A DNA stretch of 64,000 nt, taken from the NCBI GenBank assembly GCA_963717125.1, contig CAVQVG010000006.1:496001-560000 (forward strand), in the 5' to 3' direction. Both the position numbers and the translations under genes were made by a program. Source of the DNA: RYN-230 sp963717125. GTDB taxonomy: Bacteria > Actinomycetota > Actinomycetes > Streptosporangiales > Streptosporangiaceae. Numbering within the stretch: position 1 is the stretch's first letter; the number at the start of each line of letters is the position of its first letter. Positions 1 to 7,671 of this stretch are shown here, in pieces. The notes beneath the pieces were generated by a model. That model ran no database searches and was not told where the DNA came from. It was given only the letters and a program-made list of their open reading frames with translations.

Positions 1-165
1 CAGCAGCAGCCGCCACGGGTCCTCGCGCAGCTGCTGGTCCGCGGTCGCGCCCAGCACCGCCACGGCCGGCCCGGCCAGCCGCTCCGGCACCTGGCACGCG
101 GCGAGCAGCCGGGCCGTCTCCTGGAGCCGGTCCGGCCCGGGTGCGTCGTCGGGAGCTGCGGACAT
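1..165 (-). CDS. Partial N-terminus, possibly a RecD2-type helicase
   Basis: Only the first 55 codons are present, and the gene runs off the left edge. The ATG at 165 is preceded on the minus strand by GGGTGAGGG. The visible end, ADQQLREDPWRLLL, resembles the helix-hairpin-helix segment (…NPYxLL) in the N-terminal part of RecD2-like helicases. That is a family-level guess from a very short stretch. No ATPase motif is visible. It diverges from the FHA gene across a 111-bp spacer. Confidence 0.4.
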   Translation of the reverse strand, partial: MSAAPDDAPGPDRLQETARLLAACQVPERLAGPAVAVLGATADQQLREDPWRLLL

Positions 166-240
166 CGCCCTCACCCTAGTGCGGGGGTCTGTCAATTCCC
201 GGCACACCGCCCGGCACGGAATGTCGCCATCCGGCTAGGT

Positions 241-276
241 TGCGCGCGCCCCGCGCGCAGGCCGATACTCGGGACC
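241..276 (+). promoter_or_regulatory. Hairpin and probable leaderless promoter of the FHA gene
   Basis: TGCGCGCG (241-248) and CGCGCGCA (252-259) form a perfect 8-bp inverted repeat with a CCC loop. A GATACT box at 264-269 lies 7 nt before the ATG at 277, the usual spacing for a leaderless actinobacterial start. No Shine-Dalgarno sequence is seen. Confidence 0.4.
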
Positions 277-876
277 ATGACCGGGAACCCCCGCGACCGG
301 TGGCGTAGCGATCGGCTGCGCATCTCCGAGGCCGATCGCGAGCAGGCGATCAACCTGCTCTGGGCCCGGTACGACGAGGGCCGGCTGTCCTATGACTCGT
401 TCGCGCAGCGGCTGGCAGCCGCGGTGCACACAAGGTCCCGGGCCGACCTGGACGCGCTGCTGGCCGACCTGCCCGGGCGCAATCGGCTCGGCGCGGCGCT
501 GCCGGCCGCGCTGCGCAGCCGCTGGCAGCGGGGCTGGGCCGCGGTGGCGGGCCGGATGCCGCGGGTCTGGCAGGCGGCATCCTGGCCGGTGCTGACGTTC
601 CCGTCCGGTGACCGGAGCCGGTTCACCATCGGCCGGGACAGCGGCTGCGACATGGTGCTGCCCGATCCGACCGTGTCGCGCTGGCACGCGGGCCTGCGCC
701 GGGAGCCCGGCGGCTGGCTGCTGGACGACCTGGGCTCGACCAACGGCACGCTGGTCAACGGGTGGCGGGTGCGGGCCTGGGTTCCGGTCCGGGATGGCGA
801 CCTGGTCAGCTTCGGCGCGGTCACCTTCGTGGTCGGCACGCCCGGGAGTGGCCGAAGGCTCCCGCAGACCCCGTAG
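277..876 (+). CDS. DUF1707 and FHA domain protein
   Basis: A 199-residue soluble protein. Residues 10-63 match the DUF1707 pattern (RLRISEADREQAINLL, then YDEGRLSYDSFAQRL), a short helical domain common at the N-terminus of actinobacterial proteins. Residues 104-187 are a forkhead-associated domain with FTIGRDSGCD, SRWHAGLRR and GSTNGTLVNG, including the Arg, Ser, His and Asn positions used to bind phosphothreonine. It is probably an adaptor that reads Ser/Thr kinase phosphorylation; the partner is unknown. There is no membrane segment. Its stop overlaps the -10 box of the next gene. Confidence 0.85.
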   Translation: MTGNPRDRWRSDRLRISEADREQAINLLWARYDEGRLSYDSFAQRLAAAVHTRSRADLDALLADLPGRNRLGAALPAALRSRWQRGWAAVAGRMPRVWQAASWPVLTFPSGDRSRFTIGRDSGCDMVLPDPTVSRWHAGLRREPGGWLLDDLGSTNGTLVNGWRVRAWVPVRDGDLVSFGAVTFVVGTPGSGRRLPQTP

Positions 877-879
877 AGT
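874..879 (+). promoter_or_regulatory. -10 box TAGAGT for the phosphomutase gene
   Basis: TAGAGT overlaps the stop codon of the FHA gene and lies 7 nt before GTG at 887. This fits an internal leaderless promoter, so the phosphomutase may be transcribed independently of the FHA gene. Confidence 0.45.
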
Positions 880-886
880 CAAATGC

Positions 887-1570
887 GTGACAGTGGTTCT
901 CCTGGTGCGGCACGGGCTGACCGCGGGCACCGGGCACATGCTGACCGGCCGGACGCCGGGCATCCCGCTGGACGACCGCGGTCGCGAGCAGGCCGCGGTG
1001 CTGGCCGCCCGGCTGGCTGACGTCCGGCTGGACGCGATCGTCACCAGCCCGCTGGAGCGGTGCCGGCAGACCGCCGAGGCGATCGCGGCGGCCCGCGACG
1101 GCGACCCGCTGCCGGTCAAGGAGGACGAGCAGTTCGCCGAGGTCAACTACGGCGACTGGACCGGCCAGTCGCTCAAGCGGCTGGCCAAGGACCCGCTCTG
1201 GCGGGTGGTACAGGCGCACCCGAGCGCGGTGCGTTTCCCGGGCGAGGATGCGGAGTCCCTGCTCGAGGTGCAGCACCGCGCGGTGAACGCGGTACGGGAA
1301 TGGAACGCGCGGCTGGGCAAGGACGCGGTCTACCTGATCTGCTCGCACGGCGACGTGATCAAGTCGGTCATCGCGGACAGCCTCGGCCTGCACCTCGACC
1401 TGAGCCAGCGGATCCAGGTCGATCCGTGCTCGCTGAGCGTCATCCGGTACACCCCGCTTCGCCCATTCCTGGTACGAATGAATGACACTGGGCGCACCGC
1501 CGCCGGCCTGGCCAACGGGCATAAGCCCCGGGAGGGTGACGCGGCCATCGGCGGAGGAGCGGGAGGATAA
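887..1570 (+). CDS. Histidine phosphatase, MSMEG_4193-type putative phosphomutase
   Basis: A 227-residue member of the phosphoglycerate-mutase-like superfamily. The N-terminal LVRHGLTAGTG contains the catalytic RHG, SPLERCRQTAEAI follows, and the second active-site histidine is in CSHGDVIKSV near residue 150. The TG-x-L-TGRTPGIPLDDRG pattern is typical of the actinobacterial MSMEG_4193 (TIGR03848) family, whose substrate is unknown. GTG at 887 was chosen because the conserved strand VTVVLLVRHG begins there and a TAGAGT box sits 7 nt upstream; GTG at 893 is an alternative. It is followed after 5 nt by the DUF3090 and SCO1664 genes, a conserved actinobacterial trio. Confidence 0.88.
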   Translation: MTVVLLVRHGLTAGTGHMLTGRTPGIPLDDRGREQAAVLAARLADVRLDAIVTSPLERCRQTAEAIAAARDGDPLPVKEDEQFAEVNYGDWTGQSLKRLAKDPLWRVVQAHPSAVRFPGEDAESLLEVQHRAVNAVREWNARLGKDAVYLICSHGDVIKSVIADSLGLHLDLSQRIQVDPCSLSVIRYTPLRPFLVRMNDTGRTAAGLANGHKPREGDAAIGGGAGG

Positions 1571-1575
1571 GGATC

Positions 1576-2136
1576 ATGCCGGTCTACTCGTATGATCCGC
1601 CGGACCGATTTGTCGCGGGCACGGTCGGCCAGCCGGGGGAGCGCACGTTCTACCTCCAGGCCGCCTCCCGCGGCCGGGTGACCAGCGTGGCCCTGGAGAA
1701 GTTCCAGGTCAGCCTGCTGGCCGAGCGGCTGGAGGAGCTCCTCGACGAGGTGCTGCGGCGCACCGGCGGGCTGACCTCGGTGCCCGCCGCCACGCCCTCG
1801 GACCTGGCCGACGACGAGCCGCTCGATCTGCCGCTGTTGGAGGACTTCCGGGTCGGCGCGATCGCGCTGGCCTGGGACGGCGAGGACGAGCGGGTGGTCA
1901 TCGAAGCCCAGGAGGAGTCGGAGACCCCGGTCGAGCCGCTCGCCGACGACATCCCGGAGAACGGCCCGGACGTGCTCCGGGTGCGCATCACCGCGGCCAC
2001 CGCGCGGGCGTTCTCCCAGCGCGCGCTGCGCATTATCGCCCAGGGCCGCCCGCCGTGCCCGCTGTGCGGCCTGCCGCTGGATAGCGAGGGGCATATCTGC
2101 CCGCGGCAGAACGGCCACCGGGCCGCCAATGGCTGA
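1576..2136 (+). CDS. DUF3090 family protein
   Basis: A 186-residue cytoplasmic protein of the TIGR03847/DUF3090 family. It opens with YSYDPPDRFVAGTVGQPGER, a conserved start, and ends in a zinc-ribbon-like segment CPLCGLPLDSEGHICPRQNG with three cysteines and a histidine. The function is unknown. The ATG has a strong GGAGG 8 nt upstream, inside the end of the phosphomutase gene. It overlaps the next gene by 8 nt, so the three are likely one translationally coupled unit. Confidence 0.88.
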   Translation: MPVYSYDPPDRFVAGTVGQPGERTFYLQAASRGRVTSVALEKFQVSLLAERLEELLDEVLRRTGGLTSVPAATPSDLADDEPLDLPLLEDFRVGAIALAWDGEDERVVIEAQEESETPVEPLADDIPENGPDVLRVRITAATARAFSQRALRIIAQGRPPCPLCGLPLDSEGHICPRQNGHRAANG

Positions 2137-2982
2137 ATCCCGCCGGCTGCGTGGGTCCCGCCCGCCCCGTGAGTCACGCGAGTCCCGCGCGTCACGGGAG
2201 GAGCCCGGGTCACCCCCCGACGATCACTCGGCCGCCCTGGAGCTGCTCGCCCAGGGCGACCTGGAGGTGGAAGGACGGCTGGTGGTCGCGTCCAACGCGA
2301 CGCTGTACTGCACGATCCGGTGCGGCGGCACCGAGGCGGCCTGCGTGTACAAGCCGGTGGCGGGGGAGCGGCCGCTGTGGGACTTCCCGCACGGCACGCT
2401 GGCCGGCCGGGAGGTGGCCGCGTACGCGGTGTCCCGGGCCGCGGGCTGGAACCTGGTGCCGCCTACCGTGTACCGGGACGGCCCGTTCGGGCCGGGCATG
2501 TGCCAGCTGTGGATCGACGCCGACGCCGCGGTGGATCTGGTCGCGCTGTCCCGGAGCGCGGACAACCGGGCGCTGCGGGACATGGCCGTGTTCGACGCGG
2601 TGGTGAACAACGCCGACCGCAAGATCGGCCACCTGCTGCCGGTGAGCGACGGCCGGCTGTACGGCTGCGATCACGGGGTCTGCTTCGGCGAGGAGTACAA
2701 GCTGCGCACCGTGCTCTGGCAGTGGCGCGGCCGCAAGCTGCCCGCCCGGGCGCTGTCCGCGCTGGCCCGGCTCAAGGCCGAGCTGGCGACCGGGTCGCTG
2801 GCCGGCGAGCTGCCGCAGCGGCTGGCCGCGGACGAGATAACGGCCACCCGGCAGCGGGTGGACCTGCTGCTGCAAGCCGGCGTGCACCCCTACCCGCCGG
2901 AGGACTGGCCCGCCGTCCCCTGGCCGCCCGTATTCAAGAAGAACGTCCCGGCTCTCCCGGATGGCGGCGGCGGCGGAGGTAA
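2129..2982 (+). CDS. SCO1664-family, PI3/PI4-kinase-like protein with uncertain 3' end
   Basis: Residues 35-270 match the SCO1664 (TIGR03843) family: ACVYKPVAGERPLWDFP (nucleotide-binding Lys region), NNADRKIGH (catalytic-loop-like Asp/Asn) and YGCDHGVCF (metal-binding Asp). These are phosphatidylinositol-kinase-like folds of unknown substrate. The family normally ends just after a WPAxPWPPV tail, which here falls at about 2938. The frame has no stop there and stays open to 3457, across the opposite-strand PAC2 gene. A one-base slip would end it at TAA 2980-2982, the end given here; a lost stop is equally possible. It starts inside the DUF3090 gene. Confidence 0.7.
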
Positions 2983-3800
2983 CGCTCGAATTCCCGGGCG
3001 ATCGCGTCCCCGCTCGCCTCGGGCAGGTCGGTCGCGTCCTTGGCCTCTTCCAGGGTGCGCACGTAGTCGGCCACCTCGGTGTCCTGCTCGGCCAGCTCGT
3101 CCACGCCGCGCTCCCAGGCCCGCGCCTCCTGCGGCAGGTCACCGAGTGGCAGCGACGTGTCCAGCACGTCCTCCACGCCGCGGAGCAGGGCCAGCGTGGC
3201 CTTCGGGCTGGGTGGCTGGGCCACGTAGTGCGGCACGCTGGCCCACAGCGAGACGGCCGCGATGCCCGACTGGGTGCAGGCGTGCTGCAGCACCCCCACG
3301 ATCCCGGTCGGGCCCTTGTACTCGACCGGCTCGACATGCAGGTCGGCGGCCAGCTCCGGGTCCGACGCGGCCGCCGCCACCGGCACCGGGCGGGTATGCG
3401 GCGAATCGGCCAGCAGCGCGCCGAGCAGCACCACCGTCTGCGCGCCAAGATCGTTAAAAGACTGCACCAGCTCGGCGGCGAACCCCCGCCAGCGCATGTT
3501 GGGCTCGATACCGTGCACGAGCACGACGTCCCGGCCCATGTCGTCCGGGGTGGCCACGGACAGCCGGGTGGTGGGCCAGACCAGCCGGTCGGTCCGGCCC
3601 TCGGACACCTCCATCACCGGCCGGGTCACCTGGAAGTCGTAGTAGTCCTCCGGGTCGATAGCCCCGATCTGGGTGGCCTCCCAGGCCATGCCCAGGTGAT
3701 CCACCACCCCGCTGGCCGCTTCCCCGGCATCGTTCCACCCCTCGAAGGCGGCAATGATCGCGGGCGTGACGAGCTTCCGTACACCGTTAAGCTCGATCAC
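2934..3800 (-). CDS. PAC2 family protein, proteasome-assembly-chaperone-like
   Basis: A 288-residue protein with the PAC2 pattern: AFEGWNDAGEAASGVVDHL near the start, DPEDYYDFQVTRP, VLVHGIEPNMRWRGF, and a C-terminal EFERYLRRRR. PAC2 proteins are related to eukaryotic proteasome-assembly chaperones, but the bacterial role is not established. I chose GTG at 3800 because GGAAGGAGG lies 6 nt upstream and VIELNGVRKL is the conserved start. An in-frame ATG at 3857 would only add an Arg-rich tail. The 3' end meets the SCO1664-family gene tail to tail. Confidence 0.85.
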   Translation of the reverse strand: MIELNGVRKLVTPAIIAAFEGWNDAGEAASGVVDHLGMAWEATQIGAIDPEDYYDFQVTRPVMEVSEGRTDRLVWPTTRLSVATPDDMGRDVVLVHGIEPNMRWRGFAAELVQSFNDLGAQTVVLLGALLADSPHTRPVPVAAAASDPELAADLHVEPVEYKGPTGIVGVLQHACTQSGIAAVSLWASVPHYVAQPPSPKATLALLRGVEDVLDTSLPLGDLPQEARAWERGVDELAEQDTEVADYVRTLEEAKDATDLPEASGDAIAREFERYLRRRRHPGEPGRSS

Positions 3801-3910
3801 TCGCCGCCTCCTTCCCAGCCGCCGCCGACTCGGGTACCAGACTACGTGCCCCGCCACGTTAGCCGGGTGACCTGGGTGGCTGCCGCGCAGGCCCGCCGGG
3901 CACGTCGCCC

Positions 3911-3916
3911 TAGAAT
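3911..3916 (+). promoter_or_regulatory. -10 box TAGAAT
   Basis: A near-consensus TAGAAT ends 9 nt before an ATG at 3926. It would start a leaderless transcript carrying the 20-codon leader ORF and the HAD gene. Confidence 0.55.
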
Positions 3917-3925
3917 ATGGGTGCT

Positions 3926-3988
3926 ATGACGAACTCCGCCCAGCCGGCCCGGTTCGCGCAGCCGGAAGCCAGGTACTTCCCGGCATGA
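3926..3988 (+). CDS. Leaderless 20-residue leader ORF coupled to the HAD gene
   Basis: ATG at 3926 opens a 20-codon ORF reading MTNSAQPARFAQPEARYFPA. Its TGA (3986-3988) overlaps the ATG of the HAD gene at 3985 as ATGA. The TAGAAT box 9 nt upstream predicts a transcript starting at or next to this ATG. The overlap suggests that the leader's ribosomes feed the HAD start, which has no clear Shine-Dalgarno sequence of its own. No repeated codon that would suggest attenuation is seen. Confidence 0.5.
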   Translation: MTNSAQPARFAQPEARYFPA

Positions 3989-4665
3989 GTGAGCTGCAGG
4001 CGGTCCTGTTCGACATGGACGGGTTGCTGGTCGATTCCGAGCCGCTGTGGTTCGAGGTGGAGGCGGCCATCATGGCCCGGATGGGCAGCCCGTGGGGGCC
4101 GGCCGATCAGGAGCACCTCATCGGCGGGTCGCTGCCCAGGTCCACCGCCTACATGCAGCGCAAGGCGACGGCGCCGGTGGCCCAGGAGGTCATCGCCCAG
4201 TGGCTGGTCCAGGGCATGGCCGAGCTGATCAGGGACCGCGGCGTGCAGCTGATGCCCGGCGCGGCGGGCCTGCTCGCCGAGATCGAGGCGGCCGGGATCC
4301 CGTTCGCCCTGGTCACCTCCGCGGAGCGGGAGATCATGGCGGCCACCCTGGACGTGATCGGCGTCCGGTTCCCGGCCACCGTGTGCGCGGCCGACGTGAC
4401 CAGGAAGAAGCCCGACCCGGAACCGTACCTGCGGGCGGCGGCGCTGCTCGGCGCGGCGCCCGGGCGGTGCGTGGCGCTGGAGGACTCGCCCACCGGGCTG
4501 GCGGCGGCCCACGCGGCCGGCTGCGCGGTCATCGCGGTGCCCAGCGTGCCGCCACCGCCGGGACTGGCCCGGCTGACCGTGCCGTCACTGCGGGTAATCG
4601 ACCTGGCCACGCTCCATGAGGTCGTGGCTGGCCACGGCCGGGAGCCCGTGACGGCGACGTCGTAA
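3985..4665 (+). CDS. HAD-superfamily phosphatase (beta-phosphoglucomutase-like)
   Basis: A 226-residue class IA HAD hydrolase. Motif I is LFDMDGLLVDSEPLW (nucleophile Asp plus acid/base Asp), motif II is LVTSAE, the motif III Lys is in TRKKPDPEPYL, and motif IV is ALEDSPTGLAAAHAAG. The helical cap after motif I points to the phosphoglycolate phosphatase/beta-phosphoglucomutase/sugar-phosphatase group. The substrate cannot be read from the sequence. It lies upstream of the peptide ABC operon with a 125-bp structured spacer. Confidence 0.9.
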   Translation: MSELQAVLFDMDGLLVDSEPLWFEVEAAIMARMGSPWGPADQEHLIGGSLPRSTAYMQRKATAPVAQEVIAQWLVQGMAELIRDRGVQLMPGAAGLLAEIEAAGIPFALVTSAEREIMAATLDVIGVRFPATVCAADVTRKKPDPEPYLRAAALLGAAPGRCVALEDSPTGLAAAHAAGCAVIAVPSVPPPPGLARLTVPSLRVIDLATLHEVVAGHGREPVTATS

Positions 4666-4700
4666 TTCGGTCACAAATCAGGTACGACCGTCGTCTAGGT

Positions 4701-4754
4701 CTGGCGTCACGCCAGTCAAACGGGAGATCCTCCCGGTAGCAGGGCTTTCAGCCC
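4701..4754 (+). promoter_or_regulatory. Three consecutive triloop hairpins upstream of the peptide ABC operon
   Basis: The spacer between the HAD stop and the ABC permease start holds three perfect inverted repeats in a row, each with a 3-nt loop: CTGGCG-TCA-CGCCAG (4701-4715), CGGGAG-ATC-CTCCCG (4721-4735) and GGGCT-TTC-AGCCC (4742-4754). They could be a terminator cluster for the HAD gene or a structured leader. No U-tract follows. Confidence 0.5.
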
Positions 4755-4790
4755 GGAAATTTACCGTTACCCGCATCGGAGTTTGGCCTG

Positions 4791-5783
4791 ATGGCTGCAC
4801 CACTGGATGTCTCCCCGGGTGGCGACCTGACCGGCGAGGCGGCATTCACCGAGGTCGGCGGGAAGGCTATCGAGGGCCGCTCACCCGGCCAGATCGCCTG
4901 GATGCGGCTGAAGCGGGACAAGATAGCCATGGCCGGCGGGATCATCGTGGTATTCCTGATCCTGGTCGCCATCTTCGGGCCGTTCCTGGTGCAGAATCCC
5001 GACACGTACCACGCGAACCTGATCAATCCGACGTTCAGCCGGCCGAACGGGCCGTTCGGCGGGATCAGCCTGGCCCACCCGTTCGGCGTCGAGCCGGTGA
5101 CCGGCCGGGACGTGCTGAGCCGGGTCGTCAACGGGGCCCGGGTGTCGCTGCTGATCGCGTTCCTGGCCACCGCGCTGGCGGTGGTCATCGGCGTGGTGAT
5201 GGGCATCATCGCGGGCTACTTCGGCGGCTGGGTGGATTCGGTCATCGCCCGCTCGATGGACGTGTTCCTGGCCTTCCCGCTGCTGGTGTTCGCGATCGCG
5301 CTGGTCGGCGTCATCCCGTCGTCGGCGTTCGGCCTGTCCGGGAACTCGCTGCGGATCGGCCTGCTGGTGTTCGTGATCGGCTTCTTCGCCTGGCCGTACA
5401 TGGGCCGGATCATCCGCGGCCAGACGCTGTCGCTGCGCGAGCGGGAGTTCGTCAACGCGGCCCGCAGCATGGGCGCCCGCGGGCCGTACATCCTGTTCCG
5501 CGAGCTGCTGCCCAACCTGATCGCGCCGATCCTGGTCTACTCCACGCTACTGATCCCGACCAACATCCTGTTCGAGGCGGCGCTGTCCTACCTCGGGGTG
5601 GGCATCATCCCGCCGCAGCCGAGCTGGGGCGGGATGCTGTCGGACGCGGTCAGCAACGGCTACTACTCGATCGACCCGATGTACATGATCATTCCTGGGC
5701 TGGCCATCTTCATCACGGTGATGGCTTTCAACCTGTTCGGCGACGGGCTGCGCGACGCCCTCGACCCGAGGGGCAGCCGGTAG
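4791..5783 (+). CDS. Peptide/nickel-type ABC transporter permease (DppC/OppC class)
   Basis: A 330-residue inner-membrane protein with an OppC-type N-terminal segment (first membrane helix MAGGIIVVFLILVAIFGPFL), an extracytoplasmic loop, and about five further helices of the BPD_transp_1 fold. The EAA loop that contacts the ATPase is REREFVNAARSMGARGPYI. It pairs with the DppB-type permease at 7672. The operon order permease C, binding protein, permease B, two ATPases is unusual, since the binding protein often comes first. No strong Shine-Dalgarno sequence is seen before ATG 4791. Confidence 0.92.
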   Translation: MAAPLDVSPGGDLTGEAAFTEVGGKAIEGRSPGQIAWMRLKRDKIAMAGGIIVVFLILVAIFGPFLVQNPDTYHANLINPTFSRPNGPFGGISLAHPFGVEPVTGRDVLSRVVNGARVSLLIAFLATALAVVIGVVMGIIAGYFGGWVDSVIARSMDVFLAFPLLVFAIALVGVIPSSAFGLSGNSLRIGLLVFVIGFFAWPYMGRIIRGQTLSLREREFVNAARSMGARGPYILFRELLPNLIAPILVYSTLLIPTNILFEAALSYLGVGIIPPQPSWGGMLSDAVSNGYYSIDPMYMIIPGLAIFITVMAFNLFGDGLRDALDPRGSR

Positions 5784-5835
5784 CCCGGGCCGCCCTGATT
5801 TCGCACAACGAAACACGACAGGAGGCGTTCATCCG

Positions 5836-7602
5836 ATGAGGAGACGCAGGACCATAGTGCTGCCCGCGCTGGCCGCGGCGGCCGCGCTGGCGCTGGCCGC
5901 GTGCGGAGGCAGCAGCGGGGGCGGCGGGAGCGGCGGGGGCTCGTCGTCGGCCGGCTTCAACGCTGCGGTGACCACGGTGGTGAATCCGTCCTCGCACAAG
6001 GGCGGGACCATCGCCTTCGGCAACAGCAGCACGCCGGACTCGATGGACCCGGGCAACACCTACTACGCGTACATGTGGAACTTCGTCCGGCTGTACACGA
6101 TGCCGCTGATGACCTACAAGTCATGCCCCGGCAGCTGCGGCCTGCAGGTCGTCCCGGACCTGGCCACCGGTCCTGGGGTAGTCAGTGACAACGGGCTGAC
6201 CTGGACCTATCACATCCAGCCAGACGTCAAGTTCGAGGACGGCACCACGGTCACCTCGCAGGACGTCAAGTACGCGGTCGAGCGCACCTTCGACCGCGGC
6301 TTGTTCCCGCTCGGGCCGGCCTACTTCCCGGGCCTGCTGGCGCCGCAGAGCCCCGCCTACCCGGGCCCGTACAAGGACCGGGCCAAGAACCTGATGGGCC
6401 TCAAGGCGGTGCAGACGCCGAACGCCACCACGATCGTGTTCCATCTGGCCGCGCCGTTCGCGGACTTCAACTACGTGGCCGCGATCCCGCAGACCGCCCC
6501 GGTGCCGCCGAACAAGGACACCGGCGCCAACTATCAGCTGCACCCGATCTCGACCGGGCCGTACAAGTTCCAGAGCTACCAGCTGAACAAGCAGGTAACG
6601 CTGGTGCCGAACACGTTCTGGAAGGCGTCCACCGACCCGAACGCCAAGCAGCTGGCCAGCAAGATCACCATGACCATGAACATGAACGCGAACGACATCG
6701 ACAACCGGCTGCTGGCCGGTGACCTCAACGTCGATGCCGCGGGCACCGGGGTCCAGGCCGCGGCCCGGGCCAAGATCCTGTCCACGCCGGCGCTGAAGGC
6801 CTCGTCCGACAACCCGATCAGCGGGTTCACCTGGTTCGCCGGGATCAACACCACGCTGGCGCCGCTGAACAACGTGCACTGCCGGATGGCCATCGAGTAT
6901 GCGGCCAGCAAGACCAACTACGTCAACGCCTACGGCGGTCCGGTGGCCGGCGGCGCGATCGCGAGCACGGTGGCGCCACCCAACGTGATCGGCCAGAAGC
7001 ACTTCGACCTGTACGACGCCATCTCCAAGCCCAACGGTGACCCGAGCGCGGCCAAGGAGCAGCTCAAGCTGTGCGGGCAGCCGAACGGCTTCACCACCGG
7101 GATCACCTACCGCAGCGACCGGCCCAAGGAGGTCGCAGCCGCCCAGGCGCTGCAGGCCTCGCTGGCGACGGTCGGGATCAAGACCACGCTGCACGGCTTC
7201 CCGACCGGCACCTACGATTCCAACTTCGCGGGCGTGCCCAAGTACGAGGCGCAGCACGACATCGGCATCTCGTTCTACGGCTGGGCGCCGGACTGGCCGG
7301 ACGGCTACGGCTTCTTCTACTACATCTCGGATGGCAAGGCGATCAGCCCGGCGGGCAACACCAACCTGTCCCAGCTGAACGACCCGAAGGTGAACAGCCT
7401 GCTCACCAAGATGGCCGGCACCAACAACGCGGCCACCCGCAACTCCTACACCAGCCAGATCGACATGCAGATCATGAAGGACGCGGCGATCCTGCCGGGT
7501 GTCTACGCCAAGTCCCTGCTCTACCGGAGCCCGGACTTGACCAACGTCTATGTCCAGCCGTACTACGGCATGTACAACTACGCCGTACTCGGTGTGAAGT
7601 AG
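5836..7602 (+). CDS. ABC transporter substrate-binding lipoprotein, family 5
   Basis: A 588-residue secreted lipoprotein. The signal peptide MRRRRTIVLPALAAAAALALAAC ends in an LAAC lipobox (Cys 23) followed by a Gly/Ser-rich linker. The mature part is a family-5 solute-binding protein (SBP_bac_5), with the typical VSDNGLTWTYHIQPDVKFEDG strand, and likely binds oligopeptides or a related solute for the importer encoded around it. AGGAGG lies 11 nt before the ATG. A stable hairpin after its stop separates it from the second permease and may raise its mRNA level relative to the rest. Confidence 0.92.
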   Translation: MRRRRTIVLPALAAAAALALAACGGSSGGGGSGGGSSSAGFNAAVTTVVNPSSHKGGTIAFGNSSTPDSMDPGNTYYAYMWNFVRLYTMPLMTYKSCPGSCGLQVVPDLATGPGVVSDNGLTWTYHIQPDVKFEDGTTVTSQDVKYAVERTFDRGLFPLGPAYFPGLLAPQSPAYPGPYKDRAKNLMGLKAVQTPNATTIVFHLAAPFADFNYVAAIPQTAPVPPNKDTGANYQLHPISTGPYKFQSYQLNKQVTLVPNTFWKASTDPNAKQLASKITMTMNMNANDIDNRLLAGDLNVDAAGTGVQAAARAKILSTPALKASSDNPISGFTWFAGINTTLAPLNNVHCRMAIEYAASKTNYVNAYGGPVAGGAIASTVAPPNVIGQKHFDLYDAISKPNGDPSAAKEQLKLCGQPNGFTTGITYRSDRPKEVAAAQALQASLATVGIKTTLHGFPTGTYDSNFAGVPKYEAQHDIGISFYGWAPDWPDGYGFFYYISDGKAISPAGNTNLSQLNDPKVNSLLTKMAGTNNAATRNSYTSQIDMQIMKDAAILPGVYAKSLLYRSPDLTNVYVQPYYGMYNYAVLGVK

Positions 7603-7627
7603 CAGCGAGAAAGTGAGGATGCTGGTG

Positions 7628-7654
7628 CCCGGCCCGGAGCAGAACCGGGCCGGG
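7628..7654 (+). terminator. Intra-operon hairpin after the binding-protein gene
   Basis: CCCGGCCCGG (7628-7637) and CCGGGCCGGG (7645-7654) form a perfect 10-bp G+C stem with loop AGCAGAA. No U-tract follows, so partial termination or 3'-end protection of the binding-protein mRNA is more likely than a full stop. Confidence 0.6.
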
Positions 7655-7671
7655 GACCAGCGCCGCGCACC

